A stretch of 13,450 nt of DNA from Chrysochromulina tobinii (lineage: Eukaryota; Haptophyta; Prymnesiales; Chrysochromulinaceae). The position numbers and the translations under genes were made by a program. The notes beneath the pieces are model-generated. The model worked only from the letters and a program-made list of their open reading frames with translations, was not told the DNA's origin and did no database searches. Shown piece by piece: positions 1 through 7,067 of this stretch. The number at the start of each line of letters is the position of its first letter. Position 1 is the stretch's first letter. The stretch lies in contig JWZX01002387.1 of the NCBI GenBank assembly GCA_001275005.1, positions 1 to 13,450 on the forward strand, in the 5' to 3' direction.

Positions 1-384
1 AGCGGCCTGCGGCCGCCTGCTGGAACATACCCCCATACCAAAATTTCGGTCAGACGATCATACCCTGACACCCACCTATTCGGAATCCCGAGTACTTTCA
101 TCCTTTTCTGGCCTCACTCATAACATTTCCCCACAGCGCGGGTCGGGGCGAGCTGTAGATGCATCACGCGGCGCGCGCGGGTGCCTCCTTGATGAGGGAT
201 GTAAATGCGCTTGGGAAGTAAGGGGAAACGAATTTACATCTTTGTTTGCACATTTCGGGGCCCCGTGCGCTCTGAGAGTCGGTGTGAATGTTACATGTAG
301 CACGACAGACACGACAACAGGTGTGTGGTTTTCTCGGTGTGAATGTTGTTGAAAGCGGCAGGGAGTTTAGTCACTTTCTGTCAA
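1..384. other. Non-coding flank upstream of the CstF-64 gene
   Basis: No convincing gene is visible here. A pyrimidine-rich stretch ending in ACAG at about 118-136 resembles a 3' splice site, and the frame after it stays open from 137 to a TGA at 350-352. The translation is unlike any family I know and is Cys/Thr-rich at its end. GTAAGG at 218-223 could be a donor for an intron in the 5' untranslated region, with a possible acceptor just before the CstF-64 start, but nothing in the sequence confirms it. The region probably holds the promoter and 5' leader of the next gene. Confidence 0.45.
279..347. repeat. 14-bp direct repeat upstream of CstF-64
   Basis: TCGGTGTGAATGTT occurs exactly at 279-292 and again at 334-347, 55 bp apart. 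The second copy ends 37 bp before the preferred start codon at 385 and contains the alternative upstream ATG at 343. The function is unknown; a promoter or leader element is possible. Confidence 0.6.
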
Positions 385-936
385 ATGCCGCCCGTCTCCG
401 AGGGCCGAACTGTTTTCGTGGGCAACATCGCCTTCGACGTCTCCGAGGATGAGCTGCGTTCGCTCCTCAGCACGTGTGACCAGATCCACTCGATCCGTCT
501 CGTCACCGACCGCGACAGTGGAAAGCGCAAGGGCTTTGGTTTCGTTGAGTTCAACACTTCCGCAGGCGCGGCGATGGCGGTTCGCAACTTCAATGACTTC
601 GAGGTCCGCGGCCGGTCCATGCGCGTGAGCCTGGCAGAACAGGACACGCGCACTTCCGAACCCGCGCCCAGCCGCAAGCGTAAGGTGGGCGGCGGCACGC
701 CCGCCGTGCCGATGCTGCCGCCGTCGCTGGACGGAGCACAGATCATGAAGCTCTCGGATGCGCAGCTTTGGGAAATCGTGAGCCAGATGAAAGGCGTCAT
801 TGAGCAAGATGCCGAGCAGGCGTTCAGCATGCTCGTTGCCAGCCCGGCCGTAGGCCTCGCCATTCTCAAGGCGCAGTACCGCCTCGGGATGGTGACGGCG
901 GAGTCCATCAACAAACTGATGGCGGCAGCTGCCGCC

Positions 937-968
<32 letters not shown>

Positions 969-1196
969 TGCCGCCGCCGCCGCCCGATTATTGCGCCACC
1001 GCCGCCGCCGCCTCAGCAGCAGCAGCCGACGATGGCGGCACCGCATGCCGTTCGATCACAGCAGGAGCAGCAGCACGCGCATGAGCAGCAGGCGCTGATC
1101 GCCCAGCTGATGCAGCTCACACCTGAACAAGTCGAGGGCTTGCCAGCGGAGCAGCGAGCACAAGTCGAGGCTTTGCGGCGCTCACTGGGAGCGTGA
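385..1196 (+). CDS. CSTF2: CstF-64-like cleavage stimulation factor subunit 2, with a frame break
   Basis: This is the RNA-binding subunit of the nuclear cleavage/polyadenylation machinery (CstF-64 in animals, Rna15 in yeast), which binds U/GU-rich sequence downstream of the cleavage site. The RRM spans residues 1-85, with RNP2 VFVGNI at 10-15 and RNP1 KGFGFVEF at 49-56. A basic SRKRK stretch (96-100) may be a nuclear signal. Residues 118-179 match the CSTF2 hinge (LSDAQLWEIVSQMK...), which binds CstF-77/symplekin. The C-terminal domain (AQLMQLTPEQVEGLPAEQ...) ends at the TGA at 1194-1196 but lies in another frame: the upstream frame runs starts of phase 343, 346..., the downstream one phase 1191, 1194.... 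The switch falls in the CCG tract at about 937-985. I chose ATG 385 because the RRM begins seven residues later, as in homologues; ATG 343 is in frame but adds no recognisable sequence. At about 270 residues it is short, close to yeast Rna15, without the long Pro/Gly region of animals. Confidence 0.88.
936..983 (+). repeat. CCG/GCC trinucleotide tract encoding polyproline/polyalanine
   Basis: A nearly pure CCG/GCC run lies inside the CstF-64 gene and reads as polyproline in the upstream frame. A second CCG run at 999-1013 reads as polyproline in the downstream frame (A-P-P-P-P-P-P-Q-Q-Q-Q-P), so the coding frame changes within or next to this tract. Such repeats are prone both to real length change and to base-calling or assembly error. 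Confidence 0.85.
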
Positions 1197-1528
1197 CATG
1201 AAATCAATGTGCACCGCGACTTAAATGCATTTTCAGAGTCCGCTTCACGTGTTGGTGCAGGTTCGTGACGCATGGTCTGCCGGCCGATAATATTATTCGT
1301 TCGGGCAAGAAATTATTAACAAGAGATTACGCTGAACCGACGGAACCGATCGGACGTTGCATCAATCGGCTCGCGCGCGAATTCCGATTAGGCGCGCACG
1401 ACCGTATCGCGCCATCCGACCGCGCTTCGGACCGCATTGCGGGGATCCCGCGGGGCGGGGATCGAATCTACAATCAGCATGCTTAATGAATCATGGCCGA
1501 TGCCTGCTCTTCGCGTTGAATCGTCTCT

Positions 1529-1545
1529 GACGGTCCTCCACCGTC
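1529..1545. other. Small perfect inverted repeat
   Basis: GACGGT (1529-1534) and ACCGTC (1540-1545) form a 6-bp stem around a 5-nt CCTCC loop. It is small and may be chance in GC-rich DNA. Confidence 0.35.
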
Positions 1546-1711
1546 CACCATCCTTCTGACTTTCCTGTCAGGCTGCTCTGAGGGTCCTGAGCGCGCTCCT
1601 CTCGCTCCCAGGTCTCACCGACCAGCGCTGCAGTAACTGCTCTCGCTCTCTCTGTCTCCGTCTCTGTGTGGGCCTCTCTTCGGTGCACGGGGGTCCTTGC
1701 CGCGCCTCGCC

Positions 1712-1713
1712 CA

Positions 1714-1753
<40 letters not shown>

Positions 1754-1785
1754 CGTACGCACGCACGCACGCACGCGCGCGCGCG
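1712..1785. repeat. (ACGC)n microsatellite running into (GC)n
   Basis: About 16 tandem ACGC units (with one ACGT variant near 1753-1756) run directly into a GCGCGC block. Every step from 1712 to 1785 alternates pyrimidine and purine, 74 bp without a break. It lies between two convergent genes. Alternating purine-pyrimidine DNA of this kind is a classical Z-DNA-prone sequence. Confidence 0.92.
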
Positions 1786-1812
1786 GTGCGGCAGGCGAAC
1801 GGTGCGGCAGGC
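1784..1812. repeat. 13-bp direct repeat next to the microsatellite
   Basis: CGGTGCGGCAGGC occurs at 1784-1796 and 1800-1812, separated by GAA. The second copy overlaps the left arm of the hairpin at 1809-1827. Confidence 0.7.
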
Positions 1813-1827
1813 CGGTGCACCCGGCCT
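1809..1827. other. GC-rich hairpin 35-53 bp past the HAD gene stop
   Basis: AGGCCGG (1809-1815) pairs perfectly with CCGGCCT (1821-1827) around the loop TGCAC. On the minus strand it lies in the presumed 3' untranslated region of the HAD gene. An RNA-structure role is possible but unproven. Confidence 0.5.
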
Positions 1828-1861
1828 GGCTGTCCACCTGAAGGAGATGCCTCTCTCTCTC

Positions 1862-3339
1862 TCAGTAGGCGCCCCCAGGGCGAAGCGTCGTCGGCGCACG
1901 GTAGGAACTGCCGTAGGCTTGAAGTTGCGACGTGTTGCCCCCGCCGCGCGCACCGAAGCCGTTGACGTTCGCCGTCTGACTGCGGATCGAGCGAGCCTGA
2001 ACAGTGGCACGCGTGCCGTCCAAATTAGGAAGCATGCGGCTGTTATCCACGTTCGCGCCGCGCACGGGCGCGCCGAAGGGCGAAAGTGGAGAGCGCCCCG
2101 CAGTGTGACCACGCAAGGTGTTGAACGCAGGGGTCGGCGCGATGCGGTTGCTGGTTGGCGAAGCGCCCGCGAAGATAGACACGCTTCCGCCAACGCGGAG
2201 GGGACTGCCGGGCGTGCCGCCCATGCCGAGCGCATCGTAGGTACTCATCGAAGACTTGGGCTCGGCCCGCGGCTCAGGCGAGCCCACTTCGGTCGCATCC
2301 CTGCGAAAGGGCATAGCGGAGGTGACCAGCGGAGCTGGCCGGCCGCGCGGGAGACCACCGGCCGCGCTGAGGGCGGACATCATCGAGTCCTTGAACGGGG
2401 TCCCTAGGCCGACGCCGTTCGACGAGTGGATCTCCGCTGCCATCGGAACCTCAACAGACATCGTCGCGCCAGAGCCTCCTACGCTCGAAGAGAAGCTCGC
2501 GCGCCCTGCGCTTCCGGGGCTCATCACTCCCAAGCCAGGGACTGAGGGGGCGTCACGATCGCCGCCGCTGAGAAGCACCTGCTTCATGCGCTCAGCTGCC
2601 TTGTCCGTCAGCCCCGTCATATTGCGCGTGTGCACGAAGCGCCCTGCAGGGGTGTGGGGGAGAGGGAGGAGAGTCGTCAGGGGGGAGAGAGTTGTCAGCC
2701 GCTCGGCAGTGCAAGCGAGGGGAATCCAACGCAGTCGGCGGGTCCCGATAGGCCGAGCGCGCCCGAGTGGTATGGCCGGCAGCACGCGGCCTCGAGATGC
2801 GTGCGATCGACCGCCGGCGGGTGCGCGAAGCTCGTTGCCTGGCGGCCCAGCTCATTGCGCTCCGGTGCGCACCGATCAGCTCATCGCCGCCAGATTCCTG
2901 CAGGAGCGCGCGGTCGTCGACGGCGACAAAGGAGGTGATGGGCTCGGTATCAGCGCGCTGCACGGCGGCCTCGTTGTACGCCCGCAGCCAGTCGATAATC
3001 TCCACGGGCCGCACCGGGTGCCATGGAGCGCGCATGGGGGTGGCCCCGATCACCTCGCAGCCATACTCATGCAGCGTCTGCACGAGCTGCTGCTTGAGCT
3101 TCGGGATGCGACGCCAATCAGTCGACAAAACTATCTTGGCGCCGGTCGCCAGGACCACGGATCGCAGCAGATCTGCACAGGCACCGCGAACTTGTGTCGG
3201 TTCATTTTTCTCAAGAGAAGGGAGCGCGGCTCACGCAACAAAGTCATTGGCGGTGGCGCGCACGAAGTTTCTTATCCTCCAGCCTGCCCAGCTGGTTGCA
3301 GCAGATGACTCCGTCAATGTCAAGGAAGATGACGCGCAT
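1862..3339 (-). CDS. HAD-fold protein with Ser/Pro-rich tail, three exons
   Basis: I assembled this from three pieces: exon 1 3339-3264, exon 2 3172-2873, exon 3 2643-1862, together 385 residues. Residues 1 to about 145 match the HAD domain found in Swiss-Army-Knife RNA-repair-type proteins. Motif I is LDIDGV, with D7 and D9 as nucleophile and acid/base. Motif II lies in LSTDWR (S42), and the acidic motif IV is AVDD (D111, D112). The domain ends RFVHT...TGLTDKAAERM. All acidic residues are present, so phosphatase or nucleotidase activity is plausible; the substrate is unknown. Residues 150-385 are low complexity (Ser, Pro, Gly, Ala) with nine S-P or T-P sites, such as SPLSP and TPGSP. Both intron junctions restore domain motifs: KKL-H-LLRSV and ELI-G-RFVHT. 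ATG 3339 is chosen because MRVIFLDIDG is the typical N-terminus, although the frame stays open upstream. The role of the tail is not recognised. Confidence 0.8.
2644..2872 (-). other. Intron 2 of the HAD gene
   Basis: A 229-bp phase-1 intron runs from donor GTGCGC (from 2872) to acceptor CCTGCAG (ending 2644), preceded by a pyrimidine-rich tract. Splicing joins ...GAGCTGATCG to GGCGCTTCGTG..., encoding ELIGRFVH, which continues the HAD domain. The boundaries are read from sequence plus domain continuity; no transcript was available. Confidence 0.82.
3173..3263 (-). other. Intron 1 of the HAD gene
   Basis: A 91-bp phase-1 intron has donor GTGCGC (from 3263) and acceptor TGTGCAG (ending 3173). 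Splicing creates H26 and joins the motif I exon to the LLRSVVLATGAKIVLSTDW block, as expected for this HAD family. The donor hexamer is the same as in intron 2. Confidence 0.8.
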
Positions 3340-3439
3340 AAGAACGGGCCAGGCGCTCCAAGCGTCTTGCCAATGTCGGTCGCCTCCGAGCGGCGCGTTA
3401 CTTTTCTCGCGAATCGTGAATCGTGATGAAGTTACAGCA

Positions 3440-3456
3440 ATCTCTCGAGAAGAGAT
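3440..3456. promoter_or_regulatory. Palindromic site upstream of the HAD gene
   Basis: ATCTCTCGAGAAGAGAT is an inverted repeat (ATCTCT / AGAGAT around CGAGA) that contains the perfect 8-bp palindrome TCTCGAGA. It lies about 100 bp upstream of the HAD start codon, a position that fits a dimeric regulator site. The function is inference. Confidence 0.35.
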
Positions 3457-3746
3457 ACATCTTGCATAAACAGTCCCGAAGTCGAGGATGAGGGGAAGGT
3501 TCGCATCTGAACGGGGCGACGGAGCGTGGGCGCGGCCGCCGCGCGTGCCCGCGTCCCACCGGCCCGTCCGGGTCCGCCTCATACACACCTCAGGCTCAGC
3601 GCCGTCGCGCGTCGGGCCGTCACTCCGGCGCGCGCCTACTTTCTCTTTGGACATTTATCCGAATGCGAATCCGTGTCCGCGCTTCTGTGTATCCGAGTCT
3701 TGAGTATCCCGCGAGATCGGCGATATCCGAAGAGCCGCGCATGTGC

Positions 3747-3778
3747 ACCCGAGACGCGAGACGAACCCGAGACGCGAG
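3747..3778. repeat. 14-bp direct repeat, period 18
   Basis: ACCCGAGACGCGAG is present at 3747-3760 and 3765-3778 with four bases between. It lies in the spacer downstream of the PDZ-PPR gene. No function is assigned. Confidence 0.6.
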
Positions 3779-3973
3779 CCGCTGCCCCGATTATCACAAA
3801 ATAAATCAAAATCGAAACGTGACCGACCGCCAGGACGGAGCAGGAGCAGGACCAAGATTTACCAAGATACACACGCATGCCCGCGCCCTCAGAGATCGCG
3901 CAGCCCGACAAAGATAGAACACAACGAATACCATTCGAAACAAATCAGCACGGACACACCGCTATCAGATGGC

Positions 3974-6883
3974 TTATGAGCGCGTACTGCCGCGCTTGAG
4001 CCGCGCCGGCACGGGGTTCCCATCGATGCCCATGGCCTCGGCGTCCTCGGCGGTGCGCTCCACCCACTCCTCCTCCTCCACCCGGACCGCGGCGGCGCCG
4101 CCCACACTCGCGCTCGCCTCCGCCGCGGCCGCACGCCGCTCGTCCTGCCGGCGCAGCTGGAAGACGCCCTGCTGGCGCCAGTGGATGAACTGTCGTGCGG
4201 CAGGCCCGTCGCCCGTTTGCTCGGCCGCAGCGAGTGCCGCCAGGTACACATCGCCGCCGAGGCGCTGCCGCCGCTGCGCGAAAAGCTTGCCCACACGCAA
4301 CAGCACGGCCACGGTGGGGGCGGGCGGGCGCGGCACGCGCACCGGTCCGCCCTGCTCGCCTCGCTGCGGCGGCGACTGCGCGCCCTTCTGTTGCTGCTGC
4401 TGCCGCCGCCGCTGCGGCGGCTCCGCTGAGCCCGCGAGCACAGCGTAGGAGAGCCGGTCGGGCGAGATGCGCGCGTCGAGCATTTTGCCCAACACCTCGA
4501 GCGCGAGATCGTCCTCGCCATAGTCAAGGAAGCCGTCGAGGAGGGCATTGTGCGTGAGCCGGTTTGGCGTGCAGTCGCCCCCAAGGCTTTGCATCTCCGA
4601 GAAGACTCCGAGAGCGAGCTGTGAAGGGGAAGTGCCGTCCTCGGACGTGGCGCGCGTCGAGGGCGCGAGGAGCGCCCGGATGAGCAGCGTGTACGATGTC
4701 GCGTCCGCGGGCACGCCTTGCCCTTTCATCTGCTCGAAGAGCTGCGCCGCCGTCTCGGGCTGGCCAGCCACAAGGCACACGTCCATGAGGCCGGCGTAAA
4801 TGTACCGATTAGGGCGCACTCCCTCGGAACGCATCGTCTTGAGTGTGGCGAGCGAGGCGCGCAGCATGCCCGCCTTGGCGTACGCGGAGAGCAGCATCGA
4901 GTATGTGCGCACGTCCGGTGTGAGCCCCGCCTGGCGCATCATCTCCACCGCCGAGGCCGCGCGCTCAGGGAGGCGCGCGCCTACGCACGCGCGCAGCACG
5001 TGTGTGTACGAGGTGGCATCGGGACGCACGCCATCACGCTCCCAAGCGCGGAGCAGCTCAAAGGCACGCTCCCAGCGCAGCGTGCGCCCGTAGCCGTTGA
5101 GCAGCGTGTTGAGCAGCACGAGATCGGGCAGCACGCCGTCCCCCCGCATCCGCTCGATTAGCTCGTCGAAACGCTCGGCCTCGCCGTTGCGAACGCATGC
5201 TTGCGCGAGGCTCGAGTACGAGACCGCGTCGGGCGCGAGGCCCTGCTCGCGCATCCGGCGCATCACATCCTCGGCCTGGGCCACGCGCGAGGGCCCCTCC
5301 ATCTGCGCGCAGTACGAGAGCACCACATTCCAAGCCTCCACCGACGGCTTCATGCCTCGCTCGGTGATGCGCCCAAAGTATTTGAGCATGCCGCGCCGGT
5401 CGCCCGCGCGCGCGCACACGGACATGAGCGTGATGTACGTGTTGAGCGTCGGCTCAACGCGTTCGGCGCTCATTCGCTGCTCGACGGCGAGCGCCTCGGG
5501 CAGCGAGCCCGCAGCCCCATGCGTCTTGATCAGGGTGGTATACACCTGCGCGTCCGGTGCGAGGCCGTCCCCGTCCAGCTGCTCAAAGAGACGAAGGGCC
5601 ATGTCAGGGCGGCGCACGCGCAGCGCGGCGCTCATTGCGGCGGTGGCGAGCCGCGAGTTCAGCGGCACCGACGCCGCGCGCATCCGGCGCAGCAACCTCT
5701 CGAGACGCCGTGCCTCGTCCGAGCTCGAGGCTGTGGCTTCACTACCCTTGGCACGCCGGCCGAAAGCGAGCACCGCCTGGACGGCTAGATCACGCAGCGC
5801 CTCGTCGACCGCGGTGCCGACAAGGATGCCACGCCGCCGCGCGCGCCACTGGGCGCGCAGTGCGACGCGTGCGCCTGCCGAGAGCGCCGTGCGTTGGCCT
5901 CGTGCAATCTCCCAGAATTCGCGCGCCCAAGGCCCGAGGGTCTGGGCGCGCTGCAGGCGCACGGTGACGGTCTGCTGCAATGCGAGGCGTGTCGAGAGAG
6001 CAGCGAGCACGCCCTCGAGCGAAGACTTCTCCCAGAGCGCGTCGCCCACGGTGCCCGAGGTGGCGAGCACCACGTCGCCCGGCTGTACTAGCCCACTTGC
6101 ATGCGCGGAGCCGCCGGCCGACACATCGGCAACCTCGACGCATGAGCCCATACGACCGCTGCCGCCGCCGCTAGCCGGCGGCGCGCCGTCTCGGCTAACA
6201 CTGACACTGGCACTGACACTGGCCCCATTGCTGCTGCTGCTGCTGCCGCTGCTCATCCCGTTGCGGCTGCTGCCGCTCGAGCTCGCGTTCCCGCTTCCGC
6301 CACCACTGCGACTGCTTGCGACCTCCCGTTGCCGAAGCACCATACCGAGCGGCCGGGACAGCTCGACCTCGTAAGTGTGCAGAAGTGTGCCCTCCCACGG
6401 CAGGATGCGCCGTTTCGGCTTAGTGCCCGGGCGCCGCAGCCGCAGCCGCACTCGTCCGTCGAGACGTGTCTGGATTGCCGACTCCACACCTGCGACTGTC
6501 ATCTTCGGCCACATGCTCTCACCAATCGAGGCGGACGTGGCGATGACGATATCGCCCGGAGCGACGCCGTTGAGTGCAGCATTACTTCCTTCGTACACCG
6601 TCGCGACGACTGGCCCCATGCCCTCTTGCTGCTTCAGTGTGATGCCAAGAGGTCGAGCAATAGTCACCTCAAACTCGTCGTCGTTGACGATCGCCGGCAA
6701 GTTGGCGACGATGGCAGTGTGACGCCGGAGGCCTAAGGGCAGCGGGTGCGGCGCGTGGACGCGCGCGACTGCGCCACCGCCTTGCCACGAGACGGCAGCC
6801 GCCGACAACCAAGAGATCCAAGCCATGGAGGTTCTGGGAAGTGCTGCAAATTTTCTCAATCTCGCTGAAGGGAGCTCAAACAT
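3974..6883 (-). CDS. Tandem PDZ-like domains fused to a P-type PPR array; probable organelle RNA-binding protein
   Basis: This 969-residue single-exon frame has two PDZ-like domains at residues 68-150 and 170-311. Both carry the PLG carboxylate-loop motif (ARPLGITL, SRPLGMVL) and a PGD-V-ATS strand, resembling the PDZ of plastid MET1/ZKT proteins. The second is interrupted by a Ser/Gly insertion (about 189-246). Eleven P-type PPR motifs follow at about 410-809, a degenerate twelfth starts at 810, then come a Gln-rich insert (828-845) and an Ala/Glu-rich tail. PPR proteins bind organellar RNA base by base to stabilise, process or translate it, and PDZ domains bind protein partners. The N-terminus (MFELPSARLRKFAALPRTS) is basic; a second Met at 20 starts a hydrophobic, signal-like stretch, so plastid or mitochondrial import is likely but unresolved. 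No SMR, DYW or E domain is seen. The gene is divergent from the aldehyde oxidase-like gene. Confidence 0.87.
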   Translation of the reverse strand: MFELPSARLRKFAALPRTSMAWISWLSAAAVSWQGGGAVARVHAPHPLPLGLRRHTAIVANLPAIVNDDEFEVTIARPLGITLKQQEGMGPVVATVYEGSNAALNGVAPGDIVIATSASIGESMWPKMTVAGVESAIQTRLDGRVRLRLRRPGTKPKRRILPWEGTLLHTYEVELSRPLGMVLRQREVASSRSGGGSGNASSSGSSRNGMSSGSSSSSNGASVSASVSVSRDGAPPASGGGSGRMGSCVEVADVSAGGSAHASGLVQPGDVVLATSGTVGDALWEKSSLEGVLAALSTRLALQQTVTVRLQRAQTLGPWAREFWEIARGQRTALSAGARVALRAQWRARRRGILVGTAVDEALRDLAVQAVLAFGRRAKGSEATASSSDEARRLERLLRRMRAASVPLNSRLATAAMSAALRVRRPDMALRLFEQLDGDGLAPDAQVYTTLIKTHGAAGSLPEALAVEQRMSAERVEPTLNTYITLMSVCARAGDRRGMLKYFGRITERGMKPSVEAWNVVLSYCAQMEGPSRVAQAEDVMRRMREQGLAPDAVSYSSLAQACVRNGEAERFDELIERMRGDGVLPDLVLLNTLLNGYGRTLRWERAFELLRAWERDGVRPDATSYTHVLRACVGARLPERAASAVEMMRQAGLTPDVRTYSMLLSAYAKAGMLRASLATLKTMRSEGVRPNRYIYAGLMDVCLVAGQPETAAQLFEQMKGQGVPADATSYTLLIRALLAPSTRATSEDGTSPSQLALGVFSEMQSLGGDCTPNRLTHNALLDGFLDYGEDDLALEVLGKMLDARISPDRLSYAVLAGSAEPPQRRRQQQQQKGAQSPPQRGEQGGPVRVPRPPAPTVAVLLRVGKLFAQRRQRLGGDVYLAALAAAEQTGDGPAARQFIHWRQQGVFQLRRQDERRAAAAEASASVGGAAAVRVEEEEWVERTAEDAEAMGIDGNPVPARLKRGSTRS

Positions 6884-7067
6884 GTGAATGAGATAGTCAA
6901 ATTGTTGGTGTGCAGGGTCGGTTCAAGGGGCGGCGGAAGCCCCTTGTTCGGTTGAAATACTTGCGGAATGCCGGAATCTCCGTTGTTGAGTCGAGGGCGT
7001 AAGTATCCGGATAGCCCCCGCGATAAACCCCCCCGCCTAGGCGAACCTGGGACCTGGGATCGTCGCC
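6884..7067. promoter_or_regulatory. Divergent promoter region between PDZ-PPR and aldehyde oxidase-like genes
   Basis: Only 184 bp separate the two divergent start codons, so both core promoters and leaders must lie here or overlap coding sequence. It contains an 8-bp-stem hairpin (6924-6946), a 10-bp palindrome CGCCTAGGCG (7034-7043) and a tandem 7-bp duplication ACCTGGG (7045-7051, 7052-7058). No clear TATA box is visible. Shared regulation of the pair is inference from the geometry. Confidence 0.6.
6924..6946. promoter_or_regulatory. Inverted repeat in the divergent promoter
   Basis: CAAGGGGC (6924-6931) and GCCCCTTG (6939-6946) are perfect inverted arms around a 7-nt spacer. It lies 41-63 bp from the PDZ-PPR start codon, so it could be a protein site or, if transcribed, a leader hairpin. 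Confidence 0.5.

Larger units (their letters stand above)
1197..1861. other. Intergenic region between convergent 3' ends
   Basis: This 665-bp stretch separates the stop of CstF-64 (+) from the stop of the HAD gene (-). It starts with a somewhat AT-richer patch (about 1285-1335) and continues into pyrimidine-rich sequence (about 1550-1680). It then holds a long ACGC microsatellite, a 13-bp direct repeat and a GC hairpin. Open frames here are short, or consist of the microsatellite translated as R-T-H-A repeats, so I see no gene. Both 3' untranslated regions and polyadenylation sites must lie here, but no clear AATAAA signal serves either gene. Confidence 0.6.
3340..3973. other. Intergenic region: HAD promoter side and PDZ-PPR 3' side
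   Basis: This 634-bp stretch separates two minus-strand genes. It should hold the 3' untranslated region of the PDZ-PPR gene (near 3973 and below) and the promoter and leader of the HAD gene (near 3340 and above). Overlapping open frames on both strands are Arg/Ala/Pro-rich, as expected from GC-rich DNA without stops, and match nothing I know. Base composition shifts to AT-rich at about 3790-3830 and 3900-3965. Local repeats are listed separately. Confidence 0.55.

Noticed and set aside
137-352. 72-codon frame after an acceptor-like site
   Set aside because: No family resemblance and no visible upstream exon; kept only as a remark on the flank.
1440-1485. Possible tRNA-like T-arm (GGGATCGAATC)
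   Set aside because: No matching anticodon or D arm or acceptor stem could be built around it.
1265-1486. 73-codon plus-strand frame after CstF-64
   Set aside because: No domain, odd composition for this genome and a position in a convergent 3' region; more likely a chance frame.
1491-1837. Minus-strand frames encoding repeated Cys-Val-Arg-Ala
   Set aside because: They are the ACGC microsatellite read as protein.
2256-3308. Long plus-strand frame opposite the HAD gene
   Set aside because: It crosses exons and introns of the minus-strand gene and has no recognisable domain, whereas the minus strand restores a complete HAD domain at two splice joins.
5097-6374. 425-codon plus-strand frame opposite the PDZ-PPR gene
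   Set aside because: Arg/Ser/Ala-rich antisense shadow; the minus strand carries clear PDZ and PPR motifs.
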